Of a DNA stretch of 64,000 nucleotides, positions 47,026 to 59,230 are shown one piece after another. Position numbers and translations under genes: made by a program. The DNA is taken from positions 47,321,554 through 47,385,553 of the forward strand of contig OX485803.1 in the NCBI GenBank assembly GCA_950295325.1. The letters run 5' to 3'. Below the pieces are notes generated by a model. The model had not been told where the DNA came from. It was given only the letters and a program-made list of their open reading frames with translations, and did no database searches. This DNA comes from Polytrichum commune. Its lineage: Eukaryota; Streptophyta; Polytrichopsida; Polytrichales; Polytrichaceae. Positions within the stretch are counted from its first letter, which is position 1. Every line of letters starts with the position of its first letter.

Positions 47026-47766
47026 GGGGGGGGGGGCACTAGCAGTATTTTAGAAACGACGTGCTATAAAATACAAGATATTTAATATTCATTCGAGGTA
47101 AAATTTTGAAGAATTCTATATAAAATATAAGGGGCGAATTAATGTTGGAAACCAATTATAAAAAAATCCAATGAAATATAGCCATGTCTAAGGGACCACA
47201 TTTTGCTTCATCAAAGAAGATGAAGGGCTCAATTTGATTTCATGAAGGTTTCTCTTCATTAAGGGTATTTTGAACTTCATTGTGTTTAAACGTTTACATG
47301 AAAGGGTATATATTAAGTAAATGTTTGAAATCCTTTTGCAAATGTTATACAAACTCTTGTTATCCTGCAAATGTTGGACAATTGTGTTTCTTAACACACT
47401 AAATTTTAGGTTACACTCTATTTGCATTCTTCATTATGATCTTGTTGGTTCAATAAATTTCTATTGTGTTTTCTTCTTACCATACCACAACAATGCATTC
47501 CCATTGTTGAAATGCCAATTCATAATGCACCCCTCCCCCCTCGGCTAAAAATTAAAGGCTATCAAAAAATTATGAGAAAAATAGGGTATTTAATATTGAA
47601 TGCATTCTAGATTTCTAATTACCAGTAGGGTATTAAAATTTTAAGCTCAGTAGACTTTTTCTACTTTATGGACTCCTAATATTCTAATTCTCAAGAATAA
47701 TACCCCCTTAAAAATAAGTGGTTGTCGTAGGTGTCTCCAAAAAAATCCTATGAGCGCCCCCCCCCC
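47026..47766. mobile_element. Possible second poly-G-ended element
   Basis: It starts with 11 G (47026-47036) and ends with 10 C (47757-47766). The inside of the right end (inverse of 47690-47745: ACAACCACTTATTTTTAAGG, then GGGTATTATTC) matches the inside of the left end of the element at 2171-2512. Another C-rich block at 47530-47540 suggests two nested or abutting elements. No target duplication was found, so the ends are uncertain. Confidence 0.45.
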
Positions 47767-47769
47767 TAG

Positions 47770-48745
47770 GGTTTGATGGACGGTCTATCAAGTCAATTGG
47801 ATCCCTATACTCCACCCAACAATTACCAATTTTCTATGCATATTATTAACCCTCCCAACAAACCGAACCTTACTTGGAATTAATTTTTTTGGTCTACCAC
47901 ATTTTGATAATTATAGCTTCATGTATGTTCTTATCTTGACTTTCGTTGCATGCATCTTCTAGTTTTGATAGCAATCAAACTTGAAAGTATCTTGAACAAA
48001 AAAATCCAACTTGACCCATTTTACTCCACTTGTTAATTAGTTTCTACCATGTATGGTTTGTTTTAATAATAGCCATGGCTTAAATCAGAGACATGACAAG
48101 CATTATGCTCTCTATTCAAAACCAATAATTCAATAGACGGAAGAATGTGTCCACAAACACCTAGTGTTGCTTCCACAATCCAATACACAAAAGCACTTAT
48201 GTGATGAGCACCCAAAATGAGGTAGGGGCAATGTGAAAAACACTAAACTAATGAGGAAAGGAGGAGTTTTGAACACCTTTGCAGTTCAACAAACTATTTT
48301 TTCAGCCTTTGCGACAAGACCTAATTTTTAAGTCACCTATTGTTTGCAATCACTACTTGCATCACTTACTCGCATCAACCATCTGCATATTTTTGGATCA
48401 ACATCTACAAAGAAGCTATCCATTCCTCTTGCAACCCTAAGCAAGACGCAACCTCGTTCTTAATTCACCGGCCCCTTCCAAAACTCTAATCTTGCGTCTT
48501 CCATACATACACGGATGAGATAAGGAAATGATAAATTTATTCATCCTAGTTTCATTGAATATTAAATACTTATCCCATAAAGTCTAGTGACACTACCATA
48601 TAAGCACAAATGTTGTATATTCTTTAGAGGTCCTTCATACATGTACATAACTATGAACTATATATTTTAGAACATATGTATATAGATTACAAAAAAGTTC
48701 AAATTAGTACCCCTTTTGTGAACTCACAAATATTCATATGTGTTA
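47770..48745. other. Intergenic DNA, no gene recognised
   Basis: No long or domain-bearing frame is seen on either strand. Confidence 0.35.
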
Positions 48746-49721
48746 TGAAATGTCGTTGCCCTTGCTAGCCCCCCTTGACCATCTTGCCAATTTTCATTCC
48801 TAGCAAAGGTTACGAGCGCTAACCCTTCGCATTCCGCCATGCTAATGGTTAGCTCCTCTCACCCCGGACCTTATAGTTCATAGGAGGGAACCAACCCTCC
48901 TACTTTGCTTTCGGGACTCACCCCTTAATCAGTAACCCATTTCTTTGATGTGGACTTCCATCCATGGAAGTCCAATCCTATGTTGATCATCGCGTTGCCA
49001 GAGCAACACTATAACAACCTGAAGCGTACTAGGCAACTATGGCCTCACATTGGGCCAATGCCCATGGAGGCCGTGCCGTTCGGCCTCATGTGGGTGAGGC
49101 CACACCACCTCACCCATATAAGCCTCTAGGACTCTACGCGGGGCCCCTACCCCACCGTCAAGAAACCTCTTGTCTCTCTACCAAGAGTTGGGGCCAAGTA
49201 GACATTTTCCCTTAGCCGCTGGGCCTAGAAGCCGCCAGCAGCTTCAGACCATCATAACTTCCTTGTGCAATGTCTGATACTAATAAGCAACCACTCCATC
49301 TTCATCTACACTTCACATAGATGCTGATGGACTCGTCACTTGCCCCATTTGGGCAGGTATTGAGGAAGTTATGCCTGTTCGAACCTTGGCAGTCCCGGGA
49401 ATCACTCCCAGGCACTGCTGTACCAGGGCGCTGTCCCGGGACAGCGCCCCACTCAAATTGCCATAACTCCTAGCTCACACCTCCAATTGAGGTGTTCCTT
49501 AGCATTCTAGAATGACCACGCCATGAGCTACGCATAGCTCATGGCCTTACCCTCGTGCCTCCTAGCACTAGTAGGAAGACCGGTCTCTTCAACACAAGGC
49601 CATGACACAAAAAACTTTTGTGTACGTGGGAGTTTTAAGCTTTCGCTCGATTTTTGAGCTCCGCAACACAACTCTTCACTTTAATGACATGCACGAAGTC
49701 CTTGAAAGAATGTTCTCTTTT

Positions 49722-49849
49722 TAATTAGGTAGGTGACTATCTTCTAGGTCTAGATCTAGCTAGAAGATCTACAAAAGTAAATAAATTTGTTTACTTTTGT
49801 AGATCTTCTAGCTAGATGTAGACCTAGAAGGAAGTCACCTACCTAATTA
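49722..49849. repeat. Long near-perfect hairpin inside the CACTA element
   Basis: The arms of about 60 bp (TAATTAGGTAGGTGACT...TAGAAGATCTACAAAAGTAAA and its inverse) are separated by about 8 bases. The arms differ at only a few positions. If transcribed it would form a miRNA-precursor-like foldback, but nothing shows that it is. Confidence 0.85.
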
Positions 49850-49897
49850 CCTACTAAGGTAGAAGAGAGACATTACATTCATCCAATAAATAGTCAA

Positions 49898-50215
49898 TGG
49901 CAAATGGTAAATATTTCACAATAGATAATGGACAGTAAATATTAAATATTAAATAGACAGTAAACAGTAAATAGTAGACAATGGATAGTAAATAGTAATT
50001 AAAAACAATAAAAAATGGTAAACATAAGCAGTAAAGAGTAATAATAGACTGTAAAGAGTAAATAAAAAAAGTAAATAAAAACAATAAATAAAAACAATAA
50101 ATAAAAACAGTAAAGAGTATGTAGTAAATAGAAGACAGTAAACAATGCATAGTAAATATTATACCGTATATAGTAGATATTATATTGTATACAATAAATA
50201 GAAAATAAAGAGTAA
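49898..50215. repeat. Minisatellite of AGTAAATA-type units
   Basis: Short variants of (AC)AGTAAATA and AACAATAAATAAA repeat across about 320 bp. Two overlapping minus-strand frames here (Tyr/Phe/Leu-rich) are produced by the repeat and are not genes. Confidence 0.8.
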
Positions 50216-50261
50216 CTTGGGGCCTCTCTATACAAATGTTTTAAACACTCCTCCTATATCA

Positions 50262-50345
50262 TGTTAGGAGTGGTGGCTTAGTGGCTAAGGCCTCTACGTG
50301 GGAGCCAAGAGGTTCAAGGATCTAACCCCTTGGCCCCCGCCCTTG
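50262..50345 (+). repeat. tRNA-like sequence with pol III A and B boxes (SINE or tRNA relic)
   Basis: TGGCTTAGTGG (50274-50284) fits the A box and GGTTCAAGGAT (50311-50321) the B box, about 26 bp apart. Together they form an internal RNA polymerase III promoter. The stretch between and around does not fold into a clean cloverleaf by eye, so I prefer a tRNA-derived SINE head or a tRNA pseudogene. It lies inside the CACTA element. Confidence 0.55.
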
Positions 50346-50879
50346 GCTTAGCTTACCTTGGTAGGTGGGTGCCTAGGCTCTTGGATCTAGGTGCCTATAG
50401 ATGGCTAGGTTCGGAAGGTGAGAAGTGGACTTACTAATGGATGTCTCTTTTAAAGTGATAATCATAAATTATCACGGCGATCAAGATCATTAATTACCTA
50501 CCATGGCCTTCAAAATCCTTAATTACCGTCGCAGTCAAAGGTCTTAAACCACCACACAATTCTGACACTCATTTGTTAAAAAATAGGACTGGTCCAGGAT
50601 GACACTACCTCCACAGTGGCTGCAAACCTTCATGACATGTGTGCTGGTCACTAAAAAGTGTTAGATTAGTGTTGTGAAAGTGTGTGAAAAGACCGGTCTT
50701 CCTACTAGTGTAGTCTCCGTGGGTGGGAGGCGTTCCCAACGCCCGGGGCCCTCGCCCACACTAGGATCACTTGGGCCCTCTCACCAACGGCACCACAAGT
50801 CCCGGGTGTCACTCCAGGGTCCCCCTTGTGCCCATGGTGTTTCGGGCACTCCTCATGGAGAGGTGCGCGACATGAAAGG

Positions 50880-52585
50880 TGCAACCCCCCCAGGGTCTCT
50901 AGTTTACAGCTTGCATTTGTACAGTGTGAAGTTGTTCAACCTTCTCAACCTCTAATTTTAGCCGCTTGATCCCATGACGTGCAACCTCTAGCGCCAACCC
51001 TTCATTCAAGACGGCATCCAATATGACATCTATAGCAGTGGATGTACCGGCATCGGTTGAAGTGGCATGTATGGAATTACTTGGGCATGGCATAGGAGGG
51101 TGTTTGGTAGTGCTTGTTGGAAAGACTTTTTGGGTGTGAATTCATCTCATGCCTCTTGCATTTGGCGTTTTTGTTGTTGTTGCAGTAGTGTTTGGCTAGA
51201 GCCTAGGGGGGAGTTTGTTGGCATGAATGCCCAACTAGAGGAACATGTTGGGCAACTGGGATTGCATCATGGTGTTCCAAGTGCAATGGTTGTACTAGAT
51301 TGGTTGTGGAGGTAGACATGGTGCGACTTGTGGCATGCCACAACCCTCCTCCACCCTAGCAATACGAAGGAAAGGACCCATCTTTCCTATGTACAAATTG
51401 CACTGATCCTGGAATTGTCCTCCAATCCATGTCCACCCCCAAATATACTTTCGCATACAACAACTACCATATCCACAATGCCACCCAACCCATTCAAAAT
51501 ACTAGATGTTTACAAAATTCCAAACCTCATGAACTCAATCCATGTAGACTTTGTGTTCTCAAAAGCTAATCAAAGCACACATTCTCTTGAAAGTCGCATC
51601 ATGCCCTCAATTTTGTAGGACATTTAATGTACGACCTTATTATAGCATAAGTCCAAGGAACATGCTCAAACTCCTAGCCCTTAAATGCAAGAATATCAAG
51701 GTGCCCTAAAATGTAATCGTCTACCACATGTGGTTTCTCCTTCGGCTTGTACATGTTTGACCACCTTGTCCATGTAGCCATTTTGAAGGATTGATGCCGC
51801 CGGATGCCATCCCCTTAGCTAGTAGCAACTACACTACAACTTATTATAATATATTCAATATATAAAACCTACAAGAAGCACTTGCAAAATAAATGGTACC
51901 ACTTTCTAAATAGAATGTATTTATTATTTAAAATATTACTTTAATGTTTTTTGTATCTAATTCTTGTAATTACCATCCACTTAGCTATTGTGATTAAAAG
52001 TCTCATGTGCGTCACAATATGTTTTGTAAGTGTTGAAGGCGGAGCATTAGATTGCTAGTAGTCAATAGAAATGTAATACTAAAAGAAATAAGGTTGTTGT
52101 AGAAGGTAGAGCATTGAATTGCTCGTATCATTAATGTAATGAAAGAGGCATGAGAAACAATAAGGTAAGAATAAGGCTATAATGCTAGTCTGAGAGGAAT
52201 AAGAGTTATCCCATATTGTTTGTATGAAGCAAGGAAAATAAGAACAACAATAAAAAGCAAAACAAAGAGAGCATGAGACCATCTCACTCCAAGCATTGTT
52301 TATATGCCTTTGTGTATGTGTATATGCTTGTGCAATCTTATCTCTAGTATTATTATTATCCAATAGGTAATGGGCCCACCATGCAAGTGAAGTGCTTAAA
52401 GATTTGATTTCTTTGAGATTGTGGAGTGGATCTCGAGGGGTTGGTGCTTCGGAGCGTTGGAGGTGTCCGAAGGTGCATTTGGTTGTTGTAAGTAAATTAT
52501 TTTTATTTTATTTTTTGCTTGAATGTATATTTGATGCAAGAGAATGTGATTTGACTTTCTTGAATGTTGAGAGGCTTAGTTGAGA
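50880..52585. other. Intergenic DNA, no gene recognised
   Basis: A Cys/Trp-rich plus-strand frame at 51067-51315 and a minus-strand frame at 50899-51093 overlap, and neither shows a known domain. Probable transposon debris. Confidence 0.3.
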
Positions 52586-52589
52586 GGTT

Positions 52590-53990
52590 TGGAGGTGTTT
52601 AGACTTCAAAGCATTTGACATGAGTGTTTTGAGCATTCGAGGATTTCTTTGAGAGCTTTGAAGGTGTTTAGACTCTAATAGCACATGACTTGAGAGGCTT
52701 GAGTGTTGAGAAGTTTCTTTGAGAGTGTAAGGTGCATTTGACTTTAAGAACATCGTATTTGAATGATTTGAGTGTTTTAAGACCTCTCTTGAGGTATAGA
52801 AGATCTAGCTTGAGGTATTTGAGAGTGTAAGGCATTTGAGATAAAGAAAATCTTATTTGAGTGATTTGAGTGTCTTAAGAACTCTCTTGAGGTGTAAAAG
52901 ATCTTATTTGAATGATTTGAGTGTTTAAAAACCTCTCTCAAGGTATAGTGTCTAATTTTAGGCATTTGAGAGTGTAAGGCATTTGAGGTGAAAATTTTAT
53001 TTGACTGATTTGAGTGTATTAAGACTTCTCTTAAGGAATAGAAGATCTAGCGCGAGGTATTTGAGAATGTAAGGCTTGTTTGAAACCATTCAAGGTCTTT
53101 TGAGTTGAATGAAGTATTGTTTGAGTGCTTTGAGTGTGGAAAAGCTTATATGAGTGCATTGAATGTCATTTGAGATCAAGAGTATCTTACTTGAGTGATT
53201 GGAGAGTGCAAAGGGCACTTTGGAAAGAAAATGCATTCATTTTAGTGAAGCATAATCTAGCTTGAGTGATTAAAGGAAAAAAAAATCCTAACATATATTC
53301 GAGAGCAAGTGGACTTATCTAAGGTGTGAAAGATTTGACTTGGGTGATTACAGTGTCTTTGGACACTTTGAAGAGGAAGTGGACTTATTTGAGGTGGAAA
53401 ATATATAACTTAAGAGTTTTGATAGTTCTAGGGCATTTTAAGATCAAAAACTCTTCATTGTGGTGAACAAAGTTGGCTTGAGTGATTTGAGAGTCTAAAA
53501 GCCCATTTGACACCACAACGGCATTTTTTAAATGAAACTTATTTGGGTGGATTGGAGTGGAAGCACAAAATTTGAAGGCAAGAGGGTTCATGGGAGATTG
53601 AAAGGGTGTTATTCAAATGCATTGAGTTGCAAGGATACATTTAGAGAGCGAGGGGGGGGGGGGGGGTGTATTCGGATCTAAGTTGAATCTTTGAGGGTTT
53701 CTTTGAGGGCATCACGGGCATTGAATGTTTGGAGCTTGAAATGATTCGACTTGGGTCATTTGAGTGTTGAAATGCTTACTTGAGAGATACTCTAGTCATT
53801 TGAGTTCAAGAGGAATATACTCAAGTGTTATGAGGGATTTAAGTGTTGGAAAGGACATGCGAGGGATAAACTAAACATTTGAGCTCAAGAGGAGTATACT
53901 TAAGTGTTTGGATTATTTGAGTGTTGGAAAGCACAATTGAGGGATGTGGCTAATTATTTGAGGTCAAGAGAAGAATAATCGAGTATACAG
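52590..53990. repeat. Large degenerate minisatellite rich in TTTGAGTG
   Basis: Over about 1.4 kb the motifs GATTTGAGTGTTTTAAGAC, CTCTCTTGAGGTATAGAAGA and TTTGAGAGTGTAAGGCATTT recur. The clearest units are at 52755-53080, with a period near 65 or 110 bp. Units degrade away from that core. A 14-G tract lies at 53653-53666. The array ends just before the copia relic. Frames here come from the repeat. Confidence 0.75.
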
Positions 53991-54089
53991 AGCAGATGCA
54001 ATCAACTTCGTGCATTCTTGTGCAGGAGGTGGTATGGTGGAGCTTTGATATTGCCGACTCAGTCATTTGAATGTGAGGAGCGTTTATGC

Positions 54090-54900
54090 ATTAGAAAACA
54101 TGGCGATGGGCATGAACCTAGATAAAATCTATCCTCCCACCTCTACATTGGTTTGTGAGGCATGCATGAAGGGTAAGCAATTTGTGGTGAAGTTGGACAA
54201 CAATGTGGAAAGGAAGTAATAAAAACCTTGGATATTGTGCATTCCGGTGTTTGTGGCCCCATGAGGAACATATCCATGGGAGGGGCAAGGTATTTTGTTA
54301 CTTTCATTGATGATTTTTCGAGGAAGGTGTGGGTTTACATGATGAATTGCAGAGGTGAGTGGTTTGACAAGTTTAAGAAATTCCGAGTATTTGTAGAAAT
54401 GTAATCGGAGCATGAAATCAAGAAATTTCGGTGGATGAGCGGAGGGGACTCAATTTTGAAAGATTTTAAAGTATTTTTTTGTTAAACACGGCATTGAGAG
54501 CACACCTAAAGACATTGGACCACCAAAATATGTAAATTGAACTGTTGTCACAATGGTAAAGTGTATGCATGAAGCTTAAAAACTCAAGAAATTACTTTGA
54601 GTGGAAGCGGTGGCCAATGCAGTTTATACATTAAATCGATGCCCAACAAAGGTTTTGCACTCCATTACACCTAAAGAAACGTGGAGTGGGAGGAAGCCTT
54701 GCGTTGTATACATGTGTGTATTTAGAAGCATTGCAATGGTGTGTGCTTATGCAATGGTTTTAGACAAGAAGAGGGGCAAGCTCGATGTGAAAGGAACCAA
54801 ATGTGTGTTTCTTGCATATTGCGAAAGTATGAAGGCATATAGGTTGATATATTTGGAAATAAAGAAAATTAAATAAATAATAAGAATGTTGTTTTTATGG
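54090..54900 (+). pseudogene. Ty1-copia retrotransposon integrase relic
   Basis: The frame pieces read CEACMKGKQF (the GAG-pre-integrase end), then PMRNISMGGARYFVTFIDDF and SRKVWVYMM, the first integrase catalytic Asp region. RSDNGGEF is decayed to RWMSGGDSI. An open piece follows from 54601 ([31 protein letters not shown], then KRGKLDVKGTKCVFLAY). This order is the integrase and following region of Ty1-copia pol. Several stops and shifts make it inactive. Reverse transcriptase was not found downstream. Confidence 0.8.
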
Positions 54901-54919
54901 AAAGTAGTGGGAACATTAG

Positions 54920-57740
54920 AGACAATTTGGAGACGCGTTCAAGTGGAAGAATGAAAGCCCCATTATAATGATGGTGGAGGGATCTTCCAAATCGTTTAAT
55001 TTTTTTTCTAAATTTTTTTTATATGGCGGTGGACAATCCGTGAATGGCAACAAACAAGTGGGAGGTGATGGAGTTACAAATGAAGAAGCACGTGAAGGAC
55101 CGGCGAACGACGACATTAGTGTTGACGGGTATGGTGGGGAGTGGCGATATCATAAGAGGAAGCGGCAACCATTTTGTCACGGTATGCAGCGTCGGCGGCC
55201 ACACCGCATCTGGGGGGTTTCATTCATTTAGATGTGGATGGATGAACTCTAGGAGTTGGAGAGATGCTCTTAGGTGAGGAGCCTCCTCCTTGGCTTGGCA
55301 TTCTTGCCAAGTCAAGCCTTGTGAGTAAGGGTGTGAAAAGTGCTTGTGTGAGGTGAAGATTGCATATTTTTATAATGAAATTTTGAGTTTTTCTCCCTTT
55401 ACTTACACTCTTGGATTCTCCCAAGGTGGAGTGAGAGATAACTTGACTCATTGTGTGCATTTGAAGAAAGAATTAAAGCTCTTGCTAGGATTTGACTCTC
55501 TTCCTTCTCACTTGGCAATAATGATTCATTCTTCCTCTTTTCTTTTTCATTCTTGAGATATAACACGCAAAGGAGAGCGTGAGGACAAGGAGTGACAAAG
55601 TTGCGGAATGTTGGAGCAAAGAACACTGCGGATTTGCAAAGCAACAAGAAGAAAAATGTTTGCTTGTGAATGACACATCAAGGTGAATTATGGTGATGAA
55701 ATGTTGAATTGTCCATGGATTTTCTTGTTATTTGGTCACTTGCAAGCTTGAATTCATGCCATTAAGCGTTGGAAACGAATTCTTTATCCTAATGAAGGAA
55801 ATTTTTGGCTAAAATAAAATGAAAATGAAGGGCGGAGGAGCCGACTCCGGGAGCCAAAGCCTTTAGCTAGCTATTGGATGCGGCAGCAGTTTGTGACGCG
55901 TGGCGTCAACCCGTGGCACACCGTAGTGGCCAGCGGCAGGCCGGCTAGCCATGGCTGGGTTGGGCAATGCCAGGGCTTGCTAGCAGCAGCAACTGTTTTT
56001 TTCCCTCCCCCTTGGCCTTCCCCCCCCCCCCCTACCTTTCTCCCCTCCCCCTTTCCCTTTCATCCCCTCTCCCCCCTCCCACCTTTTGATTGGGGGCATT
56101 TATTTTTTATATTTTATATATATATTTTTTAAACAAAAATTTCAATCAATCAAATTTTATTGGGGGACGTTCAATAAAATTTTATTTGAAGTAACATTCG
56201 TGGAGTCATGAAAAATAAATTTTAGCGAGAATATTTGCCAAGGTTGTTTTTAAATCAAGAACGAAAACTGGGGGCTTGAAGACAATCCGATACTGGCATC
56301 CACAAACATCTTATGAAAATGAAGGTATTTGGATTTTGGAAAATGTGAAGCATCGCAGGGAGAGTTTGCGGGAGCATCCGGGAACACGCAGAGGGCGTGA
56401 GATTGTGGTAAGTTTGCAATTGGCTTATTCTTCCTCCACATCAAGTTGGGAGAGGTACTTGGCATAAAAGGGTGTTTTTTTTTTCTTTTCCTTTGGTTTA
56501 ATAAGTAAATAAATAAAAGGATGGAACTTAAGCAACCACATACTTGAAATCTTTTGGGGACAATTTAGCCAATATTGGGATTTATTTAGGGATATGATAC
56601 GCATAATTACCACTGAGAAGCTTGTGGCATGTGAAATTGCCATTCGATGTAAAAGGTTAATTCTTAAGGTTGAATTGTGTTTAGAAACACAAATTCCAGA
56701 GATTTCTATATCGAGGGAATTTTTAAATTTTAATGGAGATGAGAGATGTGCTTCATTATATTTTTTTTCTATGGCAATAGGAATCTCTCACGCTTGACCA
56801 CCAACCGCATGCGGGTGTTGGTTGTACGTAGTCAATTTGAGTTTTTGTTTAAGTATTGTTTGGAGAAGAGGATGTAGTGCTGCAATTGCATTAATTTTTA
56901 TATTTCGTTGTAATACCTTCCCTTGTGGCGGGCTATATTGTTGGAAATTGCCAGCATTACCCCATTTTGTATTTTGCTAGTTTGTAAGAGGCTATTATGG
57001 GGGTGAGGTCAGAGTAATGACCAACATGACCTTTATATGTGCACTAAGTGGACAATGCTTGTATTCCCTAATGGTGAGGCTGGGTTAATGACCAACAAAA
57101 TTATAAGGTTGGTGGTGGTTATAGGTGCTTGTTGTTTTTTACATTTTTCTCCTTTACTTTGGCATCAGATTAATGTACGTTGTTGGCTCTAGTGACCGGG
57201 CTCATTGTGGGTTTATAGTTACGACTAAAAACCAACAGTATTGTTTCTCGCCTCCAGGAGCATCGAAAGGTCTATCCTCTCATGGATAGCTCCTCTAACA
57301 CCTGCTATGACGGTGATGAGGGGGTTGACTTTCCAACCGGCCATTCTAAGTATTTGTATGAGTGGGTTGTATTTAGTGGTTTTTTCATTGTAGGGTGTAT
57401 TGTAGGTTGTATACTATGTTGTGACAATAAGTGAATTCAATGAATTGTATGACATTTGGTGGGGTTGGTGTTTGTGAGCCCAATATTGAGCTCACATGTG
57501 TTCTTAACCCTTAAAGTTCATTAAAACTTAGGCTTGAGTTGCATCAATTATTCAAAACACATAAAAAGAGGGAAAGTTTTGGGTTGGATTTGAAGTTAAG
57601 ATTATGGCGAGGATGTTAATGCCTTGTTGATGTTAGAATTAGTAGGAATTCTTTAGAGGTTGGTTAGTGAGTTCTTAGGCATTAAGGCTCGACTTGCAAC
57701 CGGGTTTTATTTGGCTTAGATAGGATGGAGTGGTGTCCGT
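54920..57740. other. Intergenic DNA with a polypyrimidine tract
   Basis: A 13-C run (56020-56032) sits in a C/T-rich stretch at about 55998-56085. Frames are short and without domains. The region just after the copia relic may hold decayed retrotransposon sequence. Confidence 0.35.
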
Positions 57741-58391
57741 TTAAGGGGGGGTGCACTGCATCCCTAGATTTTTCTGGGGCCTGAACAGAGTGCGGCGGTT
57801 GAAGGTTACTCTCTGGCCCTCAATCCACACAGAGGGAGAAGGAAGGAACAACAAGGGGGAAGTGTGGCAATGTGCGACACAGGAGAATATAGCAGGAAGT
57901 TGATGGTAAGCGATGTAGTGGATGGGAGGACGCGGTCTGTGAGGCCATGTTCTTGGGAATGTTGCCTGAAGGCGGGCAGCCATAGCTGAGGTTAGCCTTA
58001 AGCAACTGCACCAAAATCTCCAGCTCCCGGGTAGGGGAAGGAAGTGGAGCACAGTAATGAAGGAAGAATGCAGCCGGGCTGAGATTCGGCAACCTCGAGA
58101 GGGGGATTTCTCAGTGGATTCACATGTAGGGGCGACTCTGTAATGCCTGACCTTCAGCCATCTGCCTAGCTCCTTCACTGCATAAGGGGGAGAATTCCAA
58201 GAGCTAAGCTGCCGAATTTGAGAAGTCCTGGGGTTATGGTCCGAGGCGGTTGCAGGTAAGCACATTTCCAAACTCTGGAATAGTGCAATGTGCTTGAGCA
58301 GGGGATTGTGAGCGGGAAAGACCAACGTCGCACACTGGTCGGGATTATGTGCCGGAAACCAGCAACATTCAGTCAAAATTGCGACCATCAT
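57741..58391 (-). other. Uninterrupted 216-codon frame in a GC-richer segment, function unknown
   Basis: The frame starts MMVAILTECCWFPAHNPD and is rich in Pro, Ser, His and Cys, without a recognisable domain, signal or membrane pattern. The segment 57745-58740 is clearly richer in G and C than its neighbours, which makes long chance frames more likely. A second overlapping frame of 90 codons exists. A captured gene fragment inside a transposon is possible. I do not claim it as a gene. Confidence 0.2.
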
Positions 58392-58739
58392 TAGCTAGAA
58401 AGCTAAGCGAGGTTCTGGGCTTCAACCTAAACCCTAAAGCAAAGCGTAGGATTCAGCGTGACCAGGAGGGGAGATCATCGCAAGGGAGCAGAGTGCCATA
58501 GGGGCAGGGTGTAGCTGGACTCTTGAAGCCTCAGCAATGCGGAGGAGGAAGGCCGAGGGTGCTAATGAGCCTGCTTCAGGCCAGGGCACTCAACGAGGAG
58601 GCTGCTAGTGTTGGCCGTGAGTGAAAGTGCCGAAACCAGGAAGCACAGGAGTACCCGAAGGTTGGCAGTCAGCACACTTAGCTGGGAATTGGGAGCAGGG
58701 TTAAGCTGACCCTGGGAACAGAGTTAGCCAAGGGGACAA

Positions 58740-59230
58740 TGTTGTGTGGCACTGATGATTTAGTTTAGAATTAGTGTGTTAGGAGGTTAAGCGAAATTAG
58801 TAGGGTAGCGAGGATAGGGATTCTTAGATGTGTAGTTGGAGTGGAGCTTGATTGGTGTGGCATGTAACATGAGCATTTCTTAATGCTTGTGACTCAATGA
58901 AATAAAGCGGGTTGTGTGGTGAACCCCACGCATGAGTTGAGTGGAATACTAGTTTTAAGGGTTTATAAAGGATATTGAGGTTCATGTGAGCTAGGAGCCT
59001 CCACCCGGATTAAGACGCTCAAGGGTGGTGATTTATGGCTGACAATGTTAGGGGGGGTTGGTGATCTGTGGGGGCGTTTAGAACACATAGTATGTCTAGT
59101 TTAAGCCTGGCTAGGCATGTGCATGGTATAGTGAGGCATGTGCATTGGTGTAGCCAATGTGGAACTGTGCTATCTAGGGGTCTAGAATTTTGGTTGCTTG
59201 CATTGATGAGTGTAATATCTCATGTGTTTA
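58740..59230. other. Intergenic DNA, no gene recognised
   Basis: No domain-bearing frame is seen. Confidence 0.3.

Larger units (their letters stand above)
49566..50710. mobile_element. Non-autonomous CACTA element nested in the solo LTR
   Basis: The ends are CACTAGTAGGAAGACCGGTC (left) and the same sequence inverted at the right end. TAG is duplicated on both sides (49563-49565 and 50711-50713). The empty site is seen in the sister LTR (CCTCCTAGTCTCCG at 63075), which proves the insertion. A CACTA start and a 3-bp duplication define the CACTA (En/Spm) superfamily. It is 1,145 bp long, with no transposase. It contains a long hairpin, an (AGTAAATA)-type minisatellite and a tRNA-like promoter. 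Confidence 0.95.
48751..50872 (+). mobile_element. Solo LTR (family L1), split by a CACTA element
   Basis: It begins TGTCGTTGCCCTTGCTAG and ends GAGGTGCGCGACA. It is flanked by a perfect 5-bp duplication TGAAA (48746-48750 and 50873-50877). Without the nested CACTA (49566-50710 plus one TAG) its length is about 974 bp, against 972 bp for the second copy at 62270-63241, which it matches closely throughout. It has no internal retrotransposon region, so it arose by LTR-LTR recombination. CACCCATATAAGCC (about 49115) is a likely TATA box of the LTR promoter. Orientation is inferred from that box. Confidence 0.92.

Noticed and set aside
49854-50235. Two overlapping Tyr/Phe/Leu-rich minus-strand frames that look like membrane proteins
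   Set aside because: They are translations of the AGTAAATA-type minisatellite in the CACTA element.
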